Assembly (NCBI RefSeq): GCF_022836935.1
Contig: NZ_CP083239.1
Coordinates: 310,001 to 374,000, forward strand
DNA length: 64,000 nt
Reading direction: 5' to 3'
Source: Ancylobacter polymorphus
GTDB taxonomy: Bacteria > Pseudomonadota > Alphaproteobacteria > Rhizobiales > Xanthobacteraceae
The translations under genes and the position numbers were made by a program. Below the pieces are notes generated by a model. That model was not told the origin of the DNA and did no database searches. It was given only the letters and a program-made list of their open reading frames with translations. Every line of letters begins with the position of its first letter. Position 1 is the stretch's first letter. Shown here one piece after another: positions 36,807 through 47,131 of this stretch.

Positions 36807-39212
36807 TCAGCCCCGAAGCGTGGCGCCCGTCTTTTTCGCCACTTCGGCGACGATCTTCGCCGCGACCGCATCGATCTCGGCATCGGTCAGCGTCTTCTCG
36901 CGCGGCTGCAGCGTGACGGAAAGCGCCACCGACTTCTTGTCCGCGTCGATGCCCGGCCCCTCATAGAGGTCGAACACGTTCACGCCGGTGATCAGCTTGC
37001 GGTCGACGCCGGCCGCCGCCTTCACCATGTCGCCGGCGGCGACGCCCCGCGCCACCACGAAGGCGAAGTCGCGCTCCACCGGCTGGAAGGGGATCAGCTC
37101 CAGCAGCGGCTTCACCCGCGTCGCCTTGGCCTTGGGCTCGGGGATGCGTTCGAGCAGCACCTCGAAGCCGACCAGCGGCCCCGCCGCATCCAGCGCCTCC
37201 AGCACCGACGGGTGCAGTTCGCCGAAATGGCCGATCACATTCGGTCCGAGCCGGAAGCTGCCGGAACGGCCGGGATGGAACCAGGCGGGCGCGTCGGTCG
37301 AGATTTGTAGATTCGCCACCGGCGCGCCGCAGGCGGCGAGCAGCGCCAGCGCGTCCGCCTTGGCGTCGAACGCATCGACGCCCGCCGCCTTGCCGGACCA
37401 ATGCCGCCCGGCGCCGGTCGGCTTCGCCGTTGCGCGGCGGATGCCGGTCGCCGCGATGAACTGGTCCTGCGGGCGGTCGCCCTTGAACACCTGCCCGACC
37501 TCGAACAGCGCGACATCGCCGAAGCCGCGATCGGCATTGGCCTGCGCGGAACGCACCAGCCCTGGCAGCAGGCTGGGGCGCATATCCGAGAGGTCGGCGG
37601 CGATCGGGTTGGCGAGCGCGAGCGCCGGCTGCCCGCCGCCAAACAGCTCCGCCTGCGGCTTCGGCACGAAGGACCAGGTGACGGCCTCCACCAGCCCGCG
37701 CGCGGCAAGCGCGCGCTTGGCCTTGCGGGTGCGAAGCTGCAGCGTGGTCAGCACCGGCTTGCGCGCGGTCTCGTCGCGCGGGAACGGCAGCGAGGGCACG
37801 CGGTCGAGACCGACGATGCGGATGACTTCCTCGACGAGATCGGCCTTGCCCTCGATGTCCCCGCGCCAGCTCGGCGGGGTGACGCGCACCGTGCCGGTGG
37901 TGCCCTCCACGGCGAAGCCGAGCGACGTGAGCGTGTCGGTCTGTTCGGTCTCACTGGCGACCAGACCGGTCAGTTTTTCGGTCAGCTCCAGCGGGAAGTC
38001 GATCACCCTTGTGGTGTCGGGAATCGCGCCCGCCAGCACGATGTCGGAAGCCTCGCCGCCGCACAGATCGAGGATCAGCCGGGTGGCCAGTTCCAGTCCA
38101 GGAAGGGTGAAGGCGGGGTCGATGCCGCGCTCGAAACGGAAGCGCGCATCGGAATTCAGCCCCAGCCTGCGGCCGGTCTGGGCGATGTTGATCGGCTCCC
38201 ACAGCGCGGATTCGACAAGAGCGTCAACGGTTTCGGCGTCGCAGCCCGTCTCCTCGCCGCCCATCACGCCGGCGAGCGATTCCACGCCCTTGTCGTCGGC
38301 GATGACGCACATGGTGGCGTCGAGCGCATAGGTCTTGCCGTCGAGCGCGAGCAGGCTCTCACCCGCCTGCGCGCGGCGCACGACCAGATTGCCGTGCACC
38401 TTCTTCGCGTCGAACACATGCAGGGGCCGGTTCTGGTCGAAGGTCAGCAGGTTGGTGACATCGACCAAAGCGTTGATCGGCCTCAGCCCAATGGCCCGCA
38501 GCTTGGCCTGCAGCCACTCCGGCGACGGGCCGTTCTTGACGCCACGAATGAGGCGCAGCGCGAAGGCCGGGCACGGGGCGTCCTCCGTGATGGTGACGGA
38601 CACCGGGCAGGGATAAGTGCCCTTCACCGGAGCGATCGCGTCTTCCACCAGCCGGCCGAGACCGGCGGCGGCAAGATCGCGGGCGATGCCGTGCACGCCG
38701 AGCGCATCGGCCCGGTTCGGCGTCACTGCGATTTCGATGACGGGATCGTCAAGGCCGATCCAATCGACATAAGTGGCGCCCACCGGCGCGTCATCGGGCA
38801 GGTCGATGATGCCGTCATGATCTTCCGACAGCTGAAGCTCGGCGGCCGAGCACAGCATGCCCCGGCTCTCCACGCCGCGAATCGAGCCGATGCCGAGCGT
38901 GATGTCCTTGCCGGGAATATAGGTGCCGGGCGGGGAGAACACGCTCTTCATACCGGTGCGGGCGTTCGGCGCGCCGCACACCACCTGCACCGGGTCGCCG
39001 GTCCCGGTGTCGACGAGGCACACCCGCAGCTTGTCCGCGTTCGGGTGCTGAACGGCGGAGAGCACATAGGCGATGGTGAAGCCCTTGAGCTTGGCCGCCT
39101 TGTCCTCGACGCCTTCCACTTCCAGCCCGATGCGGTTGAGCGCGCCGGTCACGTCGTCGAGCCCGTAGTCGCCGGAAAGATGCTCGCGCAGCCAGGAGAG
39201 GGTGAATTTCAT
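36807..39212 (-). CDS. pheT: Phenylalanine-tRNA ligase beta subunit
   Basis: The 801-residue non-catalytic beta chain. The N-terminal tRNA-binding OB fold includes [26 protein letters not shown] (about 46-71). The B3/4 editing domain contains [26 protein letters not shown], the B5 domain has [16 protein letters not shown], and the anticodon-binding FDX domain is at the end. It follows pheS on the same strand. The gap of about 120 nt holds a REP-like arm (CGTCATCCCGGCCGG). Confidence 0.96.
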   Translation of the reverse strand: MKFTLSWLREHLSGDYGLDDVTGALNRIGLEVEGVEDKAAKLKGFTIAYVLSAVQHPNADKLRVCLVDTGTGDPVQVVCGAPNARTGMKSVFSPPGTYIPGKDITLGIGSIRGVESRGMLCSAAELQLSEDHDGIIDLPDDAPVGATYVDWIGLDDPVIEIAVTPNRADALGVHGIARDLAAAGLGRLVEDAIAPVKGTYPCPVSVTITEDAPCPAFALRLIRGVKNGPSPEWLQAKLRAIGLRPINALVDVTNLLTFDQNRPLHVFDAKKVHGNLVVRRAQAGESLLALDGKTYALDATMCVIADDKGVESLAGVMGGEETGCDAETVDALVESALWEPINIAQTGRRLGLNSDARFRFERGIDPAFTLPGLELATRLILDLCGGEASDIVLAGAIPDTTRVIDFPLELTEKLTGLVASETEQTDTLTSLGFAVEGTTGTVRVTPPSWRGDIEGKADLVEEVIRIVGLDRVPSLPFPRDETARKPVLTTLQLRTRKAKRALAARGLVEAVTWSFVPKPQAELFGGGQPALALANPIAADLSDMRPSLLPGLVRSAQANADRGFGDVALFEVGQVFKGDRPQDQFIAATGIRRATAKPTGAGRHWSGKAAGVDAFDAKADALALLAACGAPVANLQISTDAPAWFHPGRSGSFRLGPNVIGHFGELHPSVLEALDAAGPLVGFEVLLERIPEPKAKATRVKPLLELIPFQPVERDFAFVVARGVAAGDMVKAAAGVDRKLITGVNVFDLYEGPGIDADKKSVALSVTLQPREKTLTDAEIDAVAAKIVAEVAKKTGATLRG

Positions 39213-39333
39213 CGGACAAGCCCTTTGTCAGGCGTCATCCCGGCCGGAGCGAAGCACAGAGCCGGGATCGTATTAGGACGATTAAGGCGAGGAAGGCGGT
39301 CCCGGATCGGCCAATCGCCATCCGGGAGACGGA

Positions 39334-40434
39334 TCAGGCCGAAAGCCCGCCCGCCAGTGTCGGGAAGTCGAGCGGGCGGAAGCCATAATGGGCGAGCCAG
39401 CGGACATCGGCCTCGAAGAAGGCGCGCAGGTCCGGCATGCCGTATTTCAGCATGGCGATGCGGTCGATGCCCATGCCCCAGGCGAAGCCCTGATACTCGT
39501 CCGGGTCGAGCCCGCAATTGCGCAGCACATTCGGATGCACCATGCCGCAGCCGAGAATCTCCAGCCAGTCGGAGCCCTCGCCGAAGCGGATCTCGCCCGG
39601 GCGCGAACGGTCGCACTGGATATCCACTTCCATGGACGGTTCGGTGAAGGGGAAGAAGGACGGGCGGAACCGCATCTTCACATTGTCCACCTCGAAGAAC
39701 GCCTTGCAGAACTCTTCGAGAATCCATTTGAGGTGGCCGAGATTCGACCCCTTGTCGATGACGAGCCCCTCCACCTGATGGAACATCGGCGTGTGGGTCT
39801 GGTCGCTGTCCGAGCGATAGGTGCGGCCGGGGCAAATGACGCGGATCGGCGGCTTCTTGGACAGCATGGTGCGCACCTGCACCGGCGAGGTGTGGGTACG
39901 CAGCACCAGGCGCGAACCGTCTTCCTTCGTCGGCAGATAGAAGGTGTCGTGCATCTCCCGCGCCGGGTGCCCTTCCGGGAAGTTCAGCGCGGTGAAATTG
40001 TGGAAGTCGTCTTCGATATCCGGGCCTTCCGCCACCGCGAAGCCCATATCGGCGAAGATGGCGGTAAGTTCGTCGATCACTTGGCTGATCGGGTGCAGGC
40101 GGCCCTGCTCCGCCGACGTCTCGCGCACGGGAAGGCTGACATCCACCCGCTCCGTCTCCAGGCGCTTGGCCAGCGCCGCGGCCTTGAGGTCGGCGCGCCG
40201 CGCGGCAAGGGCCTCATTCAGCCGGTCGCGCAGGCCGTTGATCGCCGGGCCGGCGCTCTTGCGCTCTTCCGGGCTCATGCCGCCGAGGCTTTTGAGCAGT
40301 TCGGACACGGAGCCCTTCTTGCCCAAAGCAGCAACGCGGATCGCCTCCAGCGCCAGCTCGTCGGCTGCGCCCGCAATGCCAGCGGCCAGTTCGCGCTCCA
40401 GCGCGTCGAGATCGGGAAGGGCGGCAACGGACAT
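39334..40434 (-). CDS. pheS: Phenylalanine-tRNA ligase alpha subunit
   Basis: The 366-residue catalytic chain. The N-terminal coiled coil covers about 1-85. The class II core includes [34 protein letters not shown] (motif 1), [13 protein letters not shown], and motif 2/3 in [19 protein letters not shown] and [22 protein letters not shown]. It lies downstream of rplT, separated by a terminator hairpin and a REP-like unit, so it may have its own promoter. Confidence 0.96.
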   Translation of the reverse strand: MSVAALPDLDALERELAAGIAGAADELALEAIRVAALGKKGSVSELLKSLGGMSPEERKSAGPAINGLRDRLNEALAARRADLKAAALAKRLETERVDVSLPVRETSAEQGRLHPISQVIDELTAIFADMGFAVAEGPDIEDDFHNFTALNFPEGHPAREMHDTFYLPTKEDGSRLVLRTHTSPVQVRTMLSKKPPIRVICPGRTYRSDSDQTHTPMFHQVEGLVIDKGSNLGHLKWILEEFCKAFFEVDNVKMRFRPSFFPFTEPSMEVDIQCDRSRPGEIRFGEGSDWLEILGCGMVHPNVLRNCGLDPDEYQGFAWGMGIDRIAMLKYGMPDLRAFFEADVRWLAHYGFRPLDFPTLAGGLSA

Positions 40435-40504
40435 ATCGAATCCTCGGCGGCAAGGCGGTGTGGACGGAAGGATGGGCAGAGCGGAAGCACGGGCCTCCCT
40501 CCGC

Positions 40505-40570
40505 CTGCCATCATCCTGAGGTGCGAACGCAGTGAGTCCCGAAGGAAGACGGCGCGAGAGGATGACGGCA
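40505..40570. repeat. REP-like palindromic repeat upstream of pheS
   Basis: The unit runs from CATCCTGAGGTGCGAACGCA to GAGAGGATGACGG with imperfect complementary ends. It is a diverged copy of the unit at 14150 and 18984. Confidence 0.6.
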
Positions 40571-40606
40571 CCTGGAGCGTGGTCTCATAGCCGAGCCGCT
40601 CCAACG

Positions 40607-40638
40607 CGAAAAGCCCCAACGCTTGCGCGCGGGGCTTT
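40607..40638 (-). terminator. Intrinsic terminator between rplT and pheS
   Basis: On the minus strand AAAGCCCC and GGGGCTTTT form a stem around a 13-nt loop, 31 nt after the rplT stop. No Phe-rich leader ORF is visible before it, so an attenuator is not supported. Confidence 0.75.
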
Positions 40639-40668
40639 CCAGATTTAGGTCCCGGCGGTTCGGGAAGG

Positions 40669-41037
40669 TCAGGCGGCCTGCTTTTCCAGCGCGGCCTTGG
40701 CCTGCTCGACCAGCGCCGCGAAGGCGGCGGGCTCGTGGATGGCGATATCCGAGAGCACCTTGCGGTCGACCTCGATCCCGGCCTTGCCGAGACCGTCGAT
40801 AAATCGGCCATAGGTGAAGCCGAGCTCACGGGTCGCGGCGTTGATGCGCTGGATCCAGAGCGCGCGGAAATTGCGCTTCTTCACCTTACGGTCGCGATAG
40901 GCGTATTGCTGCGCCTTCTCGACGGCCTGCTTCGCGACGCGGATGGTATTCTTGCGGCGGCCGAAATAGCCCTTCGCCGCCTTCAGCACCTTCTTGTGCT
41001 TGGCGTGGGAAGTGACGCCGCGTTTGACACGTGCCAT
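40669..41037 (-). CDS. rplT: 50S ribosomal protein L20
   Basis: A 122-residue assembly protein of the large subunit that binds 23S r[22 protein letters not shown] at the N-terminus, followed by [20 protein letters not shown] and [14 protein letters not shown], is diagnostic. The start has AGGAGA upstream. It lies 31 nt after rpmI on the same strand. Confidence 0.98.
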   Translation of the reverse strand: MARVKRGVTSHAKHKKVLKAAKGYFGRRKNTIRVAKQAVEKAQQYAYRDRKVKKRNFRALWIQRINAATRELGFTYGRFIDGLGKAGIEVDRKVLSDIAIHEPAAFAALVEQAKAALEKQAA

Positions 41038-41068
41038 GGGGAAATCTCCTGGGACTGGCTAGGGGGCG

Positions 41069-41269
41069 TCAGCCGTTGGGCAGAAAGAACTTGCGAACGT
41101 TGAAGGCATCACGCTCGGACATGACCGTGGTGCCGCGCTGGTCGCGGATCTGCTTGTTGGTACGCTTGATCATGCCGTGGCGCTTATTGGCCTGGGCCAT
41201 GATCACCTTGCCGGTGCCGGAGAGCTTGAAGCGCTTCTTCGCTCCGGACTTGGTCTTCATCTTGGGCAT
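41069..41269 (-). CDS. rpmI: 50S ribosomal protein L35
   Basis: A 66-residue ribosomal protein. [20 protein letters not shown] and [18 protein letters not shown] identify it. The ATG at 41269 is chosen because the family starts here; the longer frame to 41323 adds unrelated residues. It is the first gene of the rpmI-rplT pair; infC is not directly upstream, as usual in Rhizobiales. Confidence 0.98.
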   Translation of the reverse strand: MPKMKTKSGAKKRFKLSGTGKVIMAQANKRHGMIKRTNKQIRDQRGTTVMSERDAFNVRKFFLPNG

Positions 41270-41467
41270 TTGGCTCGATCTCCACGGCCGGCGGCGCTCC
41301 CGCGAGGGGATGTCCCGGCCCAATCTAGTGTGAGCGTTCGAACCGCCACGGCAGCCCTTGTAGCCGGGCGGTTCTTGAAGGCCGCACCCTCTACAGGAGC
41401 GGCGGCATTATTTCAAGTCGGTGACGGGGAGGACCCGACGGTGTGGATACCGCCGGGCCGACCCGCT

Positions 41468-42595
41468 TCAGATGTTGCAGCCGGGCGCACCCGGCGCGCA
41501 GGGCGCCTGCCCCTGCGGCGGACGGCCGCCCTGCGGAGGGCCACCCTGCGGCGCCCGGCCGGCACCAGGGCCGCCCGGGCCACCCGGACCACCGAAGCCG
41601 GGACCACCGGGACGACCCGGACCACCCGGATTACCAGGACCACCTGGACCGCCCGGCTTGCCGGGACCGCCCCAGCCGGGACCGCCAGGATTCCCGGGAC
41701 CACCCGGGCCGCCAGGGCCGCCCGGCTTGCCGGGACCGCCCCAACCAGGACCGCCGGGATTACCGGGACCACCCGGACCACCAGGGCCACCCGGCTTGCC
41801 AGGGCCACCCCAACCGGGGCCGCCGGGATTACCGGGACCACCCGGACCACCAGGGCCGCCCGGCTTGCCAGGGCCGCCCCAACCGGGACCACCCGGTCCT
41901 CCGGGACCGCCAGGCTTGCCGGGGCCACCCCAACCGGCTCCGCCGGGATTACCGGGACCGCCAGGTTTGCCGGGACCACCCGGTCCTCCGGGGCCGCCCG
42001 GCTTGCCGGGGCCACCCCAACCGGGACCACCGGGACCACCGGGACCACCAGGACCACCGGGCCTACCCGGCGCCCCCCAGCCGGGATGGCCGGGCCCCCA
42101 ATTCGGCGGACGCGGACCCCAACCGCCGGGAGGCGGAGGTCCCCAGCCGCCCGGAGGCGGCGGACCCCAGCCCGGCCCCGGGCCCGGATACGGCCCCGGC
42201 CGATAGGGCGGGCCCCAGCGGTCATAGGTCGAATACCAGGGCCGCCCGCGATAATAGCGGCCCCAATAATCATTGAAGCTGAAAGCGACGATCGGCACGC
42301 CGATGGTCGGGGCGTAGTCGTAAAACTCGACCCGCCGGCCGCGATAGACGGTCTCGATATATTGCGCAGCCACCCAGCCGCGCATGTCGTCAATGCCGAC
42401 ATCGCACCAGCTGTAATCGCCAAGGCAGCCGAAAATCGCCAGCGGCGCGCCTTCGGCGAGCACCACAACCACGGGGTAATCCACACCGGGCCCCGCCCGC
42501 AAATTCACATTCGTTGTTACAAATCCGCGGTCCTGCGCGACCGCGGCACCCGCGAGCGCCAGCCACAGCAGGGCGCCCGCCACCATTCTCTTCAT
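41468..42595 (-). CDS. Secreted SH3-domain protein with collagen-like Gly-X-Y repeats
   Basis: A 375-residue protein with a signal peptide (MKRMVAGALLWLALAGAAVA). Next comes a bacterial SH3 domain (VNLRAGPGVDYPVVVVLAEGAPLAIFG, about 30-56, with WCDVGIDDMRGWVAAQYIE). A Tyr/Arg/Pro-rich hinge follows. From about residue 140 to 365 it is almost wholly Gly/Pro-rich, with units such as GGPGKPGGPGGPGGPGNPGG and inserted Trp (PGWGGPGKPGG). The C-terminus has two or three Cys (APCAPGAPGC). The SH3 half is a known exported type; the tail resembles bacterial collagen-like stalks. Function is unknown. Confidence 0.88.
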   Translation of the reverse strand: MKRMVAGALLWLALAGAAVAQDRGFVTTNVNLRAGPGVDYPVVVVLAEGAPLAIFGCLGDYSWCDVGIDDMRGWVAAQYIETVYRGRRVEFYDYAPTIGVPIVAFSFNDYWGRYYRGRPWYSTYDRWGPPYRPGPYPGPGPGWGPPPPGGWGPPPPGGWGPRPPNWGPGHPGWGAPGRPGGPGGPGGPGGPGWGGPGKPGGPGGPGGPGKPGGPGNPGGAGWGGPGKPGGPGGPGGPGWGGPGKPGGPGGPGGPGNPGGPGWGGPGKPGGPGGPGGPGNPGGPGWGGPGKPGGPGGPGGPGNPGGPGWGGPGKPGGPGGPGNPGGPGRPGGPGFGGPGGPGGPGAGRAPQGGPPQGGRPPQGQAPCAPGAPGCNI

Positions 42596-42837
42596 GAAAA
42601 ACTCCCAAACGCCGCCGTTTCCGGGCAACGCCGACCAACGGCAAGGGGAGCCGCCAGTTGAGGCGGATTCATGTCTGCCCGAGGCTGAGGCCGACCGCAA
42701 CGGAAGTTTATTTGTCGGCCCTTGTCCGGGGCTTCCATTGCGTCACGTTGCGAAGCCGGCGCGAAGCGGACAGGATGCGCCCGCGTCGCCCCGGCGCCCG
42801 CCCACCGCTCATCGCCCTTTCCCCACGGATAAGCCTC

Positions 42838-43644
42838 ATGTCATTCGGCACTCTGCTCGAAGCCTTCCTTCTCGGCCTTCTGGAAGGCTTTACCGAGTTC
42901 CTGCCCGTCTCCTCCACCGGCCATATCCTGCTCGCCGGGCATTTCCTCGGCTTCGAGAGCGAGGGCAAGGTGTTCGAGGTCGTCATCCAGCTCGGCGCCA
43001 TCCTCGCCTTGCTGGTGGTCTATTTCCGCCGCTTCTTCGATGTGCTGATCACCCTGCCGACGAGCCCGCGCTCGCGTAATTTCGTGTTCGGCATCCTCAT
43101 CGCCTTCCTCCCGGCAGCGGTGATCGGCGCCTTCGCCCACGGCTTTATCAAGAGCGTGCTGTTCGAGACACCGGCGCTGATCTGCATCATGCTGATCCTT
43201 GGCGGCATCGTGCTGGTGTGGGTGGACACGCTGAAGGTGAAGCCGGTGCACACCGACGCCATGGCCTTCCCGCCGCTGCTGGCGCTGAAGATCGGCTTCA
43301 TCCAGTGCCTGGCCATGATTCCCGGCGTGTCCCGGTCGGGCTCCACCATTGTCGGTGGCCTGCTGCTCGGCGCCAGCAAGCCGGCGGCGGCGGAATTCTC
43401 CTTCTTCCTCGCTCTGCCGACGATGACCGGCGCCTTCGCCTATGACCTCTACAAGAACCGCGACGCGCTGAATGCCGACGACATGACCATCATCGCGGTC
43501 GGCTTCATCGCCGCCTTCATCGCCGCGCTCGCCGTGGTGCGCGGGCTCATCGCCTTCGTCTCCCGCCATGGCTTCGCGCCGTTCGGCTGGTGGCGCATCG
43601 GGGTGGGCGGCGTCGGGCTGGTGGCACTGGCGCTGGTGGGCTGA
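42838..43644 (+). CDS. uppP: Undecaprenyl-diphosphatase
   Basis: UppP (BacA) recycles undecaprenyl diphosphate for cell-wall synthesis in the inner membrane. The first motif is [22 protein letters not shown] (about residues 11-32), with the catalytic Glu and Ser. The second is [32 protein letters not shown]. It is 268 residues with about eight helices, normal. A bidirectional terminator follows about 20 nt after the stop. Confidence 0.97.
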   Translation: MSFGTLLEAFLLGLLEGFTEFLPVSSTGHILLAGHFLGFESEGKVFEVVIQLGAILALLVVYFRRFFDVLITLPTSPRSRNFVFGILIAFLPAAVIGAFAHGFIKSVLFETPALICIMLILGGIVLVWVDTLKVKPVHTDAMAFPPLLALKIGFIQCLAMIPGVSRSGSTIVGGLLLGASKPAAAEFSFFLALPTMTGAFAYDLYKNRDALNADDMTIIAVGFIAAFIAALAVVRGLIAFVSRHGFAPFGWWRIGVGGVGLVALALVG

Positions 43645-43663
43645 GGCCCGCGCACGCCCCATA

Positions 43664-43699
43664 AAAAAAGCCGCCGGCGCGGGCGCGTCGGCGGCTTTT
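43664..43699. terminator. Bidirectional terminator between uppP and the epimerase gene
   Basis: AAAAAAGCCGCCGGCGC and GCGTCGGCGGCTTTT form a long stem flanked by A and T tracts on both sides. The genes on either side converge here. Confidence 0.9.
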
Positions 43700-43720
43700 C
43701 GTTGGCGGTGTTCGCGTCGA

Positions 43721-44743
43721 TCAGGCGGCTTCCGGGCGGGAGAACTGGCCAGCCTTGCGGTAACGCCAGAGATAGCCGGGCAGGATGCCCCCGAGAGCGC
43801 TGGGCGTGATGCCGAGCCCTTCCAGGGTCCGCCCTTCCGCCTTGGCGGCGTCGGAGACCACATTGTCGTAACCGAGCAGGCGCACCTGGTCGCGGGTCAG
43901 CAGCGGATTGGGCAGCATTTCGAGGAAACGGGCATTGAACGCCGCGAGCCCGGCCGGCATCGGCAGCAGCAGGCGCTTGCGGTCGATCTCTGCCAGCAGC
44001 AGTTCCATCAGCGCCTTGAAGGTCAGCACTTCCGGCCCGCCGAGCTCATAGACCGTGCCCGGCCGCGCCTGACCGTCCACCGCGCGGGCAAAGGCCTCGG
44101 CGACATCGCCGACGAACACCGGCTGGAAGCGCGTTCCGCCGCCACCGATCAGTGGCAGCGCCGGGGAGAGCCGCGCCATGGCGGCGAAGCGGTTGAAGAA
44201 ATCGTCTTCCGGGCCGAACACGATGGACGGGCGCATCACCACCGCGCCAGGAACAGCTTCCAGCGCCGCCGCCTCGCCCGCCGCCTTGCTGCGGGCATAA
44301 AGCGCGTCGGACTCGGCCGAGGCGCCAAGGGCCGACATATGGATCAGCCGCGCGCCGACTTCCCGCGCCGCGAGCGCCACCTGCCGCGCGCCGAAGTTAT
44401 GCACGGCCTCGAAGCTCTGGCGGCCGCTCTCATGCAGCACGCCCACGAGGTTGATCACCACTTCCGCGCCTTCCGCCGCCCGCAGCACGGAGGCGGGGTA
44501 GCGCAGATTGGCCTGCACCGGGGCGATCTGCCCGACGGCGCCGAGCGGCTGCAGATGGCCCGCGAGGTCCGGCCGGCGTACCGCCACCCGAACCCGCCAG
44601 CCCAGCCGCGCCAGAGCGCGCACCACGTGGCGGCCGACGAAACCGGAGCCGCCATAGATCGTCACCAGCCGTTCCATCGGCGCCGGGCGCCGGGCCAGTT
44701 CAGCCTCGCTCTCCAGCGGCAGTTCCTTCGTGGTGTCGACCAT
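43721..44743 (-). CDS. NAD(P)-binding epimerase, complex I NDUFA9-like
   Basis: A 340-residue extended short-chain dehydrogenase. The dinucleotide motif is VTIYGGSGFVGRHVVRALARLGW (about 26-48). The pattern LRYPASVLRAAEGAEVVINLVGVLHE and GPEDDFFNRFAAMARLSPALPLIGGGGTRFQPVFVGDVAEAFA is that of the alphaproteobacterial homologs of complex I subunit NDUFA9. The ATG at 44743 has GGGAG 9 nt upstream; an internal ATG at the MERLVTIYGG segment is an alternative. Confidence 0.88.
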   Translation of the reverse strand: MVDTTKELPLESEAELARRPAPMERLVTIYGGSGFVGRHVVRALARLGWRVRVAVRRPDLAGHLQPLGAVGQIAPVQANLRYPASVLRAAEGAEVVINLVGVLHESGRQSFEAVHNFGARQVALAAREVGARLIHMSALGASAESDALYARSKAAGEAAALEAVPGAVVMRPSIVFGPEDDFFNRFAAMARLSPALPLIGGGGTRFQPVFVGDVAEAFARAVDGQARPGTVYELGGPEVLTFKALMELLLAEIDRKRLLLPMPAGLAAFNARFLEMLPNPLLTRDQVRLLGYDNVVSDAAKAEGRTLEGLGITPSALGGILPGYLWRYRKAGQFSRPEAA

Positions 44744-45016
44744 GTGACGTCTCCCGGCCCGGCATTGGCATGCCACGACGATTAGCGCGCCGCTGCGGCA
44801 GCGTCCAGCGCTCCGCGTGAGAGCGCCGCGGGCTTTTGCGCGCAGGCATAACGCGGGACGGCACGCCGGGGCGCCGAGATGACACCGCCATAGCGGGAGC
44901 GCCGCCAGAAGGTGGATCCGCGAGATTTCCACCGCTAGCTGGAATCTTCTGTGAAAGGTGCGTTGACAAGAGGGAGTCCACCCGACTATCTCTCGCCGCC
45001 GTGCCGCAAGGCACAT

Positions 45017-45101
45017 GCCCAGGTGGCGGAATTGGTAGACGCGCTGGTTTCAGGTACCAGTGGGTAACACCGTGGAGGTTCGAGTCCTCTCCTGGGCACC
45101 A
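45017..45101 (+). tRNA. tRNA-Leu (anticodon CAG)
   Basis: An 85-nt cloverleaf beginning GCCCAGGTGGCGGAATTGGT with acceptor end CTGGGC followed by an encoded CCA. The anticodon arm is CTGGT-TTCAGGT-ACCAG, giving CAG. A variable arm as in type II tRNAs is present (TGGGTAACACC). The T arm is GGAGG-TTCGAGT-CCTCT. The element's attachment repeat starts in the T arm. Confidence 0.97.
45084..45101 (+). mobile_element. Left attachment site (attL)
   Basis: GTCCTCTCCTGGGCACCA (18 nt) at the 3' end of tRNA-Leu recurs exactly at 57731-57748. The integrase gene lies 86 nt to its right. Confidence 0.92.
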
Positions 45102-45187
45102 GCATACCGCAGAATTGTGCGGTATCAAAAGGTCAAGCCTTTTCAAGGTCCTGTCGGTGTCGCACTGTGTAACAACGGTGTGCAACG

Positions 45188-46882
45188 ATGGGTCTTTGGC
45201 TTGTGGCGCCGATGAAGCGCAAAAATTCTTCCAATCACCAATTCGTCCAGCGAATCCCCGTGGACGTTCGGCCGCGACTGGTCGGCGTGACGCTGGAGGT
45301 GCCGCTCGGTGACGATTTCGCGCCGGTCTCCATTTCGGAGAGCGCACAGGCCATTCGGGTCTCCCTGCGCACATTCGACCCCAGCGAGGCGAAGCGCCGG
45401 CAGGCGACCATTATCGCCCATCTGGAGGGCATCTATGCGGGCCTGCGAGCGGCGGTGCCTGCCACGCTCTCGCATAAGCAGTGCGTCGCATTGTCTGGCG
45501 AAGTCTACCGCGCGTGGGCGGAGGAGCTGGAGACCTCCAAATCCATCACCATCCAAGCCGAGGCCGATGGCACCCTCGTGCGTGAGCACGGCATAGACCC
45601 GGAGGAACAGGCCGCCGGCCGTCGCCGTGCCGCTGAAAAGCTCCTCGCGGCGGAAACTGAAGACCGGGAGCGCGAAGTCGGCCCCCTCGTAAACCGCACC
45701 CTGATGCGCCACGGCATCCCCTTCGTGGATGAAGCCTCGCGCCGCCTGCTTCTTGGTGAGTTCATCAAGGCGCTTGCGGACGGGCTGGAGGCCAGCGCCC
45801 GGATGGCCGAAGGCGACTACAGCGAAGACCCGAAGGCCACGAGGTTCCCTGAATGGCAACCGCCCGGCCCTCCCCCCAAGCCCTCCAAGCCCCTGAAGGC
45901 AGCGCCGGCCGTGTCCATGCGCGGCCTCTTTGCGGAGTGGTGGCGGGAGGCGGAACGCGCCGGCCGGTCGGTCAGCACCAAGGACAGCTACAGCACCGCG
46001 CTGGAGCGCCTCATTGCCTTCCTCGGGCATGATGACGCCGCGAAGGTCTCCGCCGAGGATATCGTGCGGTTCAAGGATCACATGGTGTCCACGCCGAGCC
46101 CGGCAACGGGCAAGCCGCTGAGCGCCAAAACCATCAAAGACAGCTACCTCGCGGGCCTCAAGAGCGTCTTTGGGTGGGCCGTCGCCAACCTGAAGCTCGC
46201 CAGCAACCCCGCCGAGAAGGTGACGATGAAGTCGGCGCGGAAGCAGAAGGTTCGGCAACCGTGGTTCACGGAGGAGGAGGCGGGCGCGATCCTCTCCCCC
46301 GCTCTCAACGCCAAGAGGGAGAATGGGGAGCCAGCGCAGCGGTTTGCCCTCCGGCGGTGGGTTCCGTGGCTCTGTGCCTATACCGGGGCGCGGGTCGGGG
46401 AGATGGTCCAGCTACGCAAGCAGGATGTCCGGCAGGAGGCGGGGCAATGGGTGGTCTCCATCACGCCTGAGGCCGTCACGGTGAAGGGCGGGCAAATGCG
46501 AACCGTCCCGCTGCATCCGCACCTCGTGGAGCTTGGCTTCGTGGAGTTCGTGCAATCGGCACCGGCCGGCTTCCTGTTCATGTGGTCCGGCACCGAGCGG
46601 GCTTCGTGGCGCTACGCCAAACGGGTCATCACCGATGAGGTGCGCAAGGTCGTGACAGACCCGAACGTCCAGCCGAATCATGGCTGGCGGCACACCTTCA
46701 AGGCTCTGGGTGGCGATGCCGGCATTGAGCAGCGGACGCTGGACGCCATACAGGGCCACGCGCCCCGGACGGAAGGCGAGACCTACGGGGGCGTGACCAT
46801 CAGGGCCATGGCGGCAGCGCTGGAGCGGTTCCCCCGGTTCGTCACCAAACTGCCGGAGCGTCACTCCCGCTTGACGGAATAG
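45188..46882 (+). CDS. Tyrosine recombinase (site-specific integrase)
   Basis: A 564-residue phage-type integrase. The N-terminal third is an arm/linker region (RIPVDVRPRLVGVTLEV at the front, as in DUF6538-type integrases). The core-binding domain lies near 240-340 (LFAEWWREAERAGRSVSTKDSY). The catalytic domain shows the Arg in YTGARVGEMVQLRKQD, H-X-X-R in PNHGWRHTFKALGGDAG, the next His in IQGHAPRTEGETYGGV and the nucleophilic Tyr in that same segment. The ATG at 45212 is an alternative start. It lies next to attL and reads into the element, the usual place for such an integrase. Confidence 0.94.
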   Translation: MGLWLVAPMKRKNSSNHQFVQRIPVDVRPRLVGVTLEVPLGDDFAPVSISESAQAIRVSLRTFDPSEAKRRQATIIAHLEGIYAGLRAAVPATLSHKQCVALSGEVYRAWAEELETSKSITIQAEADGTLVREHGIDPEEQAAGRRRAAEKLLAAETEDREREVGPLVNRTLMRHGIPFVDEASRRLLLGEFIKALADGLEASARMAEGDYSEDPKATRFPEWQPPGPPPKPSKPLKAAPAVSMRGLFAEWWREAERAGRSVSTKDSYSTALERLIAFLGHDDAAKVSAEDIVRFKDHMVSTPSPATGKPLSAKTIKDSYLAGLKSVFGWAVANLKLASNPAEKVTMKSARKQKVRQPWFTEEEAGAILSPALNAKRENGEPAQRFALRRWVPWLCAYTGARVGEMVQLRKQDVRQEAGQWVVSITPEAVTVKGGQMRTVPLHPHLVELGFVEFVQSAPAGFLFMWSGTERASWRYAKRVITDEVRKVVTDPNVQPNHGWRHTFKALGGDAGIEQRTLDAIQGHAPRTEGETYGGVTIRAMAAALERFPRFVTKLPERHSRLTE

Positions 46883-47131
46883 TATTCCCCGCGAACGCGC
46901 CCTGCTGGCGCCCCTTCGAATTCGCAGCAGCTTACCGCTTCATAAATTGCTATAGTGGGCAAAGCGGAATTCATTCCGTCGGCTGACCGCGTCCAACGGG
47001 CCCGCCTGTGGGGACATCCATGCGTCTAATATAAAATATTATATCACGATGGTTTTATAAATAAAAATATTCATCAATATTTACAATATAATTCACCACG
47101 AATATTAAATATTCGACGCAACATCAAACTC
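46883..47131. other. AT-rich gap before the low-GC gene
   Basis: No gene is seen here. From about 47020 to 47130 the sequence is strongly AT-rich with repeated AATATT-like stretches, in contrast with the GC-rich integrase gene. It probably holds the promoter of the next gene, but no single -35/-10 pair is convincing. Confidence 0.5.

Noticed and set aside
40435..40668. A Phe-leader attenuator before pheS
   Set aside because: A terminator hairpin is present, but no Phe-rich leader ORF lies upstream of it, so it is better read as the end of the rplT transcript.
41421..42206. Gly/Pro-rich ORF on the plus strand
   Set aside because: It mirrors the collagen-like gene on the minus strand, which has a signal peptide and an SH3 domain. 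GGN/CCN repeats give open frames on both strands.
45140..45170. An array repeat copy near attL (TTCAAGG)
   Set aside because: Only the first six or seven bases match and the second half of the motif is absent.
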